From the NCBI GenBank assembly GCA_903925515.1, contig CAIYFP010000461.1, positions 1 to 11,153 on the forward strand: 11,153 nt of DNA, given 5' to 3'. The notes below the pieces were generated by a model. It did no database searches. It saw only the letters and a program-made list of their open reading frames with translations, and was not told the DNA's origin. Position numbers and translations under genes: made by a program. Below are positions 6,516 to 11,153 of the stretch, piece by piece. Source of the stretch: an uncultured Verrucomicrobiota bacterium. GTDB taxonomy: Bacteria > Verrucomicrobiota > Verrucomicrobiia > Limisphaerales > UBA9464. The first letter of the stretch is position 1. Every line of letters starts with the position of its first letter.

Positions 6516-7499
6516 TCACCTCGTTCCTGCCGGGCTCGCTTGCACCCCCGGATCCGTCGGCCCCGCCTCATGGCAGGCGACCCACCGCCCCGGCGACGCC
6601 TCCCGCCATGACGGCGACACGGCCCCGCATCGGGTCGTCGCGATCGGACAACGCAGGTGGAACGTGCATCCCGGGGGCGGGGACAACGGCGAGGGCGGCT
6701 CGCCTTGCAGCGCGGGACCACCCCTCGCGCGTCCCGGCTCCGGCACGGCGGACACCAACGCCGCCGTGTACGGATGCAGCGGCCGCGCGCACACCTCGCG
6801 GGCCCGGCCCTCCTCGATGATGCGGCCGAGATACATCACCGCCATCCGCGCGGACACGTGCTCCACCACGGCAAGGTCATGGGAGATGAACAGCATCGCC
6901 ATGCCGCGTTCGCGCCGGAGACGCATGAGCAAGTTCACCACCTGCGCCTGCACCGACACGTCGAGCGCGCTCACCACCTCGTCGCACACCAGCAGGCGCG
7001 GCTCGTCCGCAAGCGCCCGGGCAAGTCCGATTCTCTGCCGTTGCCCGCCGCTGAACTCATGCGGGTACCGGTCCATCGCGGCGGCCTCAAGGCCCACGTC
7101 CGAAAGCAGCCCGGCAACCTTGCGCCGGAGCTCCCCCCGCGCCATCCGCCGCCCCCGTGCCCGCCATGGTTCCGAGACGATCTCCGCCGCCGTCCAGCGT
7201 GGGTCCATGGAGCCCAGCGAATCCTGGAAGACCAGTTGCAACCCCGGCGTGCCCGCACGCCCGGCCACGTCGCGGCCCCCGAATCGCACCGTCCCCGCCG
7301 TTGGCCTTTCAAGCCCGGTGATCACGCGCCCGAGGGTGCTCTTCCCGCACCCGCTTTCGCCTACCAGTCCAACGACCTCGCCCTCCGCGATCGAAAGGCT
7401 GACCCCATCCACCGCGCGAAGCCATGCTCGCGGGCGTCCCCACGCGTCCGGACTCGCCGGGTAGTGCATCCGCACGTCATGGACCTCCAGCAGGCTCAT
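6516..7499 (-). CDS. ABC transporter ATP-binding protein, DppF/OppF type
   Basis: This is the second ATPase of a dipeptide/oligopeptide-type (or nickel-type) importer, which powers uptake from the cytoplasmic face. The 327-residue product has every ATPase motif: Walker A 'GESGCGKST' at 47-55, Q-loop Gln92 in 'VFQD', signature 'FSGGQRQRI' at 149-157, Walker B 'LLVCDE' at 169-174, D-loop 'SALD' at 177-180 and switch His207. 'HPYTAAL' at 242-248 opens the family's oligopeptide-transporter C-terminal region. Four cysteines (278, 284, 291, 309) follow, in the spacing that holds an iron-sulfur cluster in characterised DppD proteins. The ATG at 7499 overlaps the preceding gene's stop as ATGA, so translation is probably coupled. 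It is called the DppF/OppF type because it is second in order and keeps the 'RAVDGVSL...GLVGESGCGKST' form. No permease genes are present, so the solute is unknown. Confidence 0.93.
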   Translation of the reverse strand: MSLLEVHDVRMHYPASPDAWGRPRAWLRAVDGVSLSIAEGEVVGLVGESGCGKSTLGRVITGLERPTAGTVRFGGRDVAGRAGTPGLQLVFQDSLGSMDPRWTAAEIVSEPWRARGRRMARGELRRKVAGLLSDVGLEAAAMDRYPHEFSGGQRQRIGLARALADEPRLLVCDEVVSALDVSVQAQVVNLLMRLRRERGMAMLFISHDLAVVEHVSARMAVMYLGRIIEEGRAREVCARPLHPYTAALVSAVPEPGRARGGPALQGEPPSPLSPPPGCTFHLRCPIATTRCGAVSPSWREASPGRWVACHEAGPTDPGVQASPAGTR

Positions 7500-8479
7500 G
7501 CCCGGTCGCCTCCGGCAGGATACGGGCAGCGCGATCCATGGCCGGCGGCGAAGGCCGTCCACGGGGGCGTTTCCATGGCGCACGAGGGTCGTGCCACCGG
7601 GCAACGCGGATGGAACCGGCATCCGCCCGGCCATGAGCCCGGCGCGGGGACGCCGCCCGGCACCGAAGCCAGCTCGCCCCGGGCATGGCCCATTCGCGGG
7701 ATGGCCGCCACGAGGGCGCGCGTGTACGGATGCGATGGATTCGAGAGCATGGATGCGGCCGACCCCTCCTCCACCACCTGCCCCGCATACAGGACCGCGA
7801 TGCGGTCGGCGATGGACTCGGCCACGCCGAGGTTGTGCGTGACGAGGAGGATGGCCATGCCGACTTCCCGGCGAAGCTCGCGCAGCAGCTCAAGGACCTG
7901 CGCTTGCACGGTGACGTCGAGCGCCGTCGTGGGCTCGTCGGCCACGAGCAATCGGGGGCGCGGCGCCAAGGCGATGGCGATGGCCACGCGTTGCTGCAGG
8001 CCCCCGGACAACTCGTGGGGGTATTGCCGGGCGCGATGCTCCGGAGCCGGGATCCCGACCCGGGCAAGCCATCGCACGACCTCGGCGCGGGTCGCCTCGG
8101 TTGGCCGGTGCAGCCGGAGCGACTCCAGCACCTGGTCCCCCACGCGCATCACCGGGTTGAGGGCGGCGGCCGGTTCCTGGAACACGTGCCCCGCCGTCGC
8201 GCCCCGCAGCCTTCGCAACGCCCGCTCGTCCGCCTTGAAGACATCAACGCCCGCAAGGCGCACCCCGCCCCGCGTGCATCGCGCCCGGTCATCCCCGAGA
8301 AGCCGCGTTACCGACTGCGCGCACAGCGTCTTGCCGCTGCCGCTCTCGCCCACCAACGCCAGCACCTCGCCCTCGTCGATCCGCAGGTCCACGCCGTCCA
8401 GCACGCGCAACGGGCCCTGCTCCGTCCGCAGCTCCAGCGTGAACCCCTCGAACTCGACCAACGGCCCGCCCATGGACAT
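7496..8479 (-). CDS. ABC transporter ATP-binding protein, DppD/OppD type
   Basis: This is the first ATPase of the peptide-type importer pair and should form a heterodimer with the product of the next gene. The 327-residue protein carries Walker A 'GESGSGKT' at 44-51, Q-loop Gln101 in 'VFQEP', signature 'LSGGLQQRV' at 157-165, Walker B 'LLVADEPTTALD' at 177-188 and switch His215. The C-terminal oligopeptide-transporter region starts near 'NPSHPYTRAL' at 247-256. It ends with four cysteines (287, 293, 300, 318) in the iron-sulfur spacing known from DppD. The ATG at 8479 was chosen because it lies 2 bases past the stop of the upstream peptidase gene and gives the normal N-terminus. ATG 8473 is equally possible. 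Upstream in-frame starts (up to 8572) would overlap the peptidase and add unrelated sequence. Its stop overlaps the next start by four bases. The operon with a secreted peptidase points to peptides as the cargo, as inference. Confidence 0.93.
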   Translation of the reverse strand: MSMGGPLVEFEGFTLELRTEQGPLRVLDGVDLRIDEGEVLALVGESGSGKTLCAQSVTRLLGDDRARCTRGGVRLAGVDVFKADERALRRLRGATAGHVFQEPAAALNPVMRVGDQVLESLRLHRPTEATRAEVVRWLARVGIPAPEHRARQYPHELSGGLQQRVAIAIALAPRPRLLVADEPTTALDVTVQAQVLELLRELRREVGMAILLVTHNLGVAESIADRIAVLYAGQVVEEGSAASMLSNPSHPYTRALVAAIPRMGHARGELASVPGGVPAPGSWPGGCRFHPRCPVARPSCAMETPPWTAFAAGHGSRCPYPAGGDRA

Positions 8480-8481
8480 GG

Positions 8482-10167
8482 CTACCTCCCCGGCCGCCGG
8501 CGCATCCCCGCGTCGCGAAACTCGCTCGTGCGGCTCCACGACGGCCATGACGAGCCGTCCGCCAGCCGCCATCCCACGGCATGCAGGATCCCAAGGTCCT
8601 CCGCCGCCCCGCGCAGGTCCCAGCCCGGCTTCACCTCGTCCCCGGGCTTGTGATAGTCGCGGTCGATGTACTCGTTGACCCGTTGCTGGCCGTAACCCGG
8701 CGGATGGTCGGCGTAGTCGTCGCCCGCCTTCATGTACAACGCGGGGACCCCAGCGCGCAGGAACTCGAAGTGGTCGCTCCGGTAGAACATGCCGCGTTCC
8801 GGGTTGGGGTCCGGCAGGAGCTTGCGCCCTTGGGCGCGCACGGCGCGCCGCAGCTCGGTGTCAAGGGACGAATGCCCCTGCCCGACCTGTCGCACGTCGC
8901 GGGTGCGTCCCCATGTGTTCATGCCGTCGATGTTGATGTTGGCGACGATGCCATGCGCGGGCCATGGGGGGGTTCGCGCGTAGTACCTCGCGCCGAGCAG
9001 GCCCTGCTCCTCGGCCGTGGGCGCCATGAACACGACGCTTCGCGCGGGCGCCTTGCGAGCGGCGCCGAATGCCCGCGCCAGCTCCAGCAGGCCCGCCACG
9101 CCCACCGCGTTGTCCGCCGCCCCGTTGTAGATCCCGTCGCCCTCCGCCTTCGTGTCCCGCCCGAGATGGTCCCAATGGGCGGAATAGACGACGGACTCCA
9201 TGGGTCGGCGCGTGCCGGGGAGGCGGGCGACAACGTTGCGGGAAAGGACACGTCGGACGGCCTGCTGGCTGCGCGCGGCGAAGCGCTGGGCGAGCACGCG
9301 GGGCTTGAAGTCGCGGCGGGTCGCCTCGGCGACCGCCTGCTCGTAGGTGAGCCCGTTGGCCGCCATCAACTCCGTGGCCGTCCCGAGGCTAAGCCAGCCC
9401 GCCAGCACCACCTTCGGGTCCGTGTCGGCCTCCAGCTCGAACCGCTCGCGTCCCCATGAGTTCACGACCACGAACCACGGGTAGGCGGCGGCTTTCGTCT
9501 CGTGCACCAGCAACGCCGCCGCCGCCCCCCGCCGCGCCGCCTCCTCGTACTTGTACGTCCAGCGGCCGTAGTACGTCATCGCGCGCCCCCCGAAGACGCG
9601 CGGGTCCAGTTCCCCGGGCTTGCGCGGGTCCGGCACCGCCGGATCCCCCACGAGGATCACCACCGTCTTGCCCCGCACATCCACGCCCTTGTAGTCGTCC
9701 CACCCGTGTTCCGGCGCCGTGACGCCATGCCCCACGAACACCATCTCCGACTCCGGCACGGCGGCGGCCGCGTTGGTCTGGGCGGACCATGCGACGATGT
9801 CCTGCGGGAACACGAGCTCGCGCCGCGTGCCGCCCAGGGTCCATGAGGCGGCGAAGGACGACTTCACCCCGATGATCGGGACCGGCTGCGTCCATGTGCC
9901 GTCGGGCATGCCCGGCTGGAGCCCGGCCTTTCCAAACGCCTCCACAAGGTACGCCACCGTGAGTTCCTCGCCCTTCGAGCCCGGGCCGCGGCCCTCGAAG
10001 GCATCGGACGCCAGCGCCTGGACGTCGGCCAGCATGCGTTCCGGGGCCATGACGGGCGCGGGCCCGGCATGGGTGGCGACGGCCAACGCAAGGCCGAGAA
10101 TGGAAACCCAGCAAGGGAAACGGCCGCGACATGGCACCACGGGAACGCGCTGCATGCACGCCAGCAT
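8482..10167 (-). CDS. Secreted M28 family metallopeptidase
   Basis: This is a two-zinc exopeptidase of MEROPS family M28, probably acting outside the cytoplasmic membrane to remove amino acids from peptide ends. From ATG 10167 the product has 561 residues. It opens with a signal peptide (hydrophobic VSILGLALAVATHA at 21-34, likely cut before GPAP). A protease-associated (PA) type region at about 140-270 includes 'FVGHGVTAPEHGWDDYKG' and 'GKTVVILVGDP'. The catalytic domain keeps every metal residue: His331 in 'SAHWDHLG' with catalytic Asp333, bridging Asp352 in 'GAADNAVG', general base Glu386 and ligand Glu387 in 'TAEEQGLLG', Asp414 in 'INIDGM' and His506 in 'DYHKPGDE'. The C-terminal 'VGWRLA...W.SWS..SEF' tail is also usual in the family. 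ATG 10155 is an alternative start that keeps the signal peptide. Two ABC ATPase genes follow, the first only 2 bases away, which suggests coupled peptide cleavage and uptake. Confidence 0.94.
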   Translation of the reverse strand: MLACMQRVPVVPCRGRFPCWVSILGLALAVATHAGPAPVMAPERMLADVQALASDAFEGRGPGSKGEELTVAYLVEAFGKAGLQPGMPDGTWTQPVPIIGVKSSFAASWTLGGTRRELVFPQDIVAWSAQTNAAAAVPESEMVFVGHGVTAPEHGWDDYKGVDVRGKTVVILVGDPAVPDPRKPGELDPRVFGGRAMTYYGRWTYKYEEAARRGAAAALLVHETKAAAYPWFVVVNSWGRERFELEADTDPKVVLAGWLSLGTATELMAANGLTYEQAVAEATRRDFKPRVLAQRFAARSQQAVRRVLSRNVVARLPGTRRPMESVVYSAHWDHLGRDTKAEGDGIYNGAADNAVGVAGLLELARAFGAARKAPARSVVFMAPTAEEQGLLGARYYARTPPWPAHGIVANINIDGMNTWGRTRDVRQVGQGHSSLDTELRRAVRAQGRKLLPDPNPERGMFYRSDHFEFLRAGVPALYMKAGDDYADHPPGYGQQRVNEYIDRDYHKPGDEVKPGWDLRGAAEDLGILHAVGWRLADGSSWPSWSRTSEFRDAGMRRRPGR

Positions 10168-10349
10168 GGCCCCGAAGCCCGCCGCGTCGCCATGCTTCGT
10201 TTTTGGGTCGCGAAAACGATCGCCGGGACGCCCCAATCCCCGTGCTGGCATGGGGGAATCCCCCGCCTCCCAACCCGGTTACGTTCGCAAGGCCGCGTGC
10301 CAGCCCGCGATGATGGCGGACACGCATGAGCCCGGGGTCGGGCGAAGGC

Positions 10350-11153
10350 TCAGGGCACCGCTTGGATGCGGAAGTACCGGCCCACGGCGTCCGCGTCGAA
10401 CTCCCGAACCAACGACTCGTCCTCGGCGAAGAATGCCGGCCCGGCGGGCGTCCAAGTCACCAGGTCGGACGATGCCGCGAGCTGGTACCGGAGGCCGAGG
10501 ACGACGGAGAGCGTCAACGTGACCTTGTTGACCTTGCTGACGCCAATGGCCAGGCGGGGAGTGAAGGGCGGCGAGGCTAGGCGAACCTTCGGGGCGGTGG
10601 TGTAGCCGCTGCCGGGATTCGTCACGACCACGCCGGTGACCACGCCGTTCAGCACGGTGGCGACGGCCTTGGCACCCGATCCACCCCCATCGACCAGCAG
10701 GACCGCCGGGGCGGTGTCATAGCCTTGCCCTCCATCCGTCAACGTCACGCCCACGACAAACCCATTCACGACCTCGCTGGTCGCCGTCGCCCTCCGTGGG
10801 GGCAAGGGAGGCGGCGCGATCTGGACCAATGGAGTCGAGGTGTAGCCGCGCCCGGGGTTGCTGATGCTGATGGCTGTGACCCGGCCGTCGAGGACGGTCG
10901 CGGTGGCCGTGGCATCCGATCCACCCCCGCCGACCAGCAGGACTGCCGGGGCGGTGTCATACCCTTGCCCTCCATCCGTCAACGTCACGCCCACGACAAA
11001 CCCGTTCACGACCTCGCTGGTGGCCGTCGCCCGTCGTGGGGGCAAGGGAGGCGGCGCGATGTGGACCGTCGGGGTCGAGGTGTAGCCGCGCCCGGGATTG
11101 ACGATGGTGATGGCCGTCACCCGGCCGTCGAGGAGGGTCGCGGTGGCGGTGGC
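10350..11153 (-). CDS. C-terminal part of a large repeat-containing surface or secreted protein (5' end outside window)
   Basis: The frame is open to the right edge of the window, so only the last 267 residues are seen. They consist of Gly/Pro/Thr-rich beta-strand repeats. Each 80-residue unit has an A half ('NPGRGYTSTP..QIAPPPLPP') and a B half ('DGGQGYDTAPAVLLV.GGGS'). Both halves are variants of a 'G.GY..AP.V' strand motif that is widespread in bacterial and phage structural proteins. After a last diverged A half ('NPGSGYTTAPKVRLASPP') comes a 57-residue end domain with 'LGLRYQLAASSDLVTWTPAG' and 'RYFRIQAVP'. This end domain is a kind seen at the end of many large secreted Verrucomicrobiota proteins and is the main clue to the organism. 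It has no catalytic motif. It may be a surface adhesin or a structural protein. The function is unknown. The gap to the peptidase start is 182 bases, so co-transcription is possible but not shown. Confidence 0.82.
   Translation of the reverse strand, partial: ATATATLLDGRVTAITIVNPGRGYTSTPTVHIAPPPLPPRRATATSEVVNGFVVGVTLTDGGQGYDTAPAVLLVGGGGSDATATATVLDGRVTAISISNPGRGYTSTPLVQIAPPPLPPRRATATSEVVNGFVVGVTLTDGGQGYDTAPAVLLVDGGGSGAKAVATVLNGVVTGVVVTNPGSGYTTAPKVRLASPPFTPRLAIGVSKVNKVTLTLSVVLGLRYQLAASSDLVTWTPAGPAFFAEDESLVREFDADAVGRYFRIQAVP
10674..11153. repeat. 240-bp direct repeat, two near-identical copies
   Basis: Bases 10681-10913 align without gaps to 10921-11153. By eye there are about 21 mismatches in 233 positions, roughly 91% identity. 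The period of 240 bp equals one 80-residue protein unit, so expansion keeps the frame. The segment before 10674 is a diverged third copy, and the array probably continues past the window edge. Confidence 0.9.

Noticed and set aside
5213..6721. A 502-codon open frame on the - strand antisense to the radical SAM gene
   Set aside because: The translation is His/Arg/Pro-rich with no motif, as expected opposite a high-GC gene. The + strand frame has the CxxxCxxC motif and family features.
8480..8572. Earlier starts for the DppD-type ATPase
   Set aside because: They would overlap the conserved C-terminal tail of the peptidase and add residues with no family match. ATG 8479 fits the gene spacing.
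6657..8678. A 673-codon open frame on the + strand across both ATPase genes
   Set aside because: It is antisense to two genes with complete ATPase motifs, and its own composition is typical of a shadow frame.
10254..10266. Palindrome GGGGGAATCCCCC as a terminator of the repeat-protein gene
   Set aside because: It has a 5-bp stem with a 3-base loop and no T-run, and lies over 80 bases past the stop codon. Chance is likely at this GC content.

Overview
The window is very GC-rich bacterial DNA, with G or C at most third codon positions. It most likely comes from a Verrucomicrobiota genome. That placement is inference. It rests on the C-terminal domain of the last gene (a 'YQLAASSDLVTW...RYFRI.' module of the kind common at the ends of large secreted Verrucomicrobiota proteins), on start codons preceded by C-rich stretches with no Shine-Dalgarno sequence, and on the mix of genes. 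No RNA gene, CRISPR array, insertion sequence or phage gene was found.

Left part, + strand (409-3535): a predicted secreted protein of unknown function whose frame is broken by one extra C near 566-569, then pdxJ (pyridoxine 5'-phosphate synthase), then a PIG-L family zinc deacetylase. The gaps are 42 and 36 bases, so the three could form one transcription unit. PdxJ is the only gene here with a specific, secure metabolic role (vitamin B6 synthesis). Bases 1-408 hold no recognisable gene.

Middle (3580-6343): a Gfo/Idh/MocA-type NAD(P)-dependent oxidoreductase followed by a Cupin_5 (DUF985) protein, both on the - strand and 20 bases apart. They converge on the deacetylase across a small 8-bp tandem repeat. 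A COG0731-type radical SAM protein is transcribed divergently on the + strand. Its coding strand is richer in G than the other + strand genes.

Right part, - strand (6516-11153): a tight cluster reading, in order of transcription, secreted M28 metallopeptidase, DppD/OppD-type ABC ATPase and DppF/OppF-type ABC ATPase. The gaps are 2 bases and then a 4-base ATGA overlap. No permease or binding protein is present, so the ATPases must work with membrane subunits encoded elsewhere. The pairing suggests extracellular peptide cleavage coupled to peptide uptake. Upstream of it lies the 3' end of a large repeat protein built from 80-residue units, with about 91% DNA identity between the last two full units; its start lies beyond the window.

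No clearly new biological system is visible. The points most worth a second look are a strong codon-context effect (an A-ending codon before Trp in 24 of 34 possible cases), the peptidase-ATPase operon without permeases, the recently duplicated 240-bp repeat, a tandem duplication of the cupin start region that makes a four-codon decoy ORF, and the single-base frameshift in the first gene.
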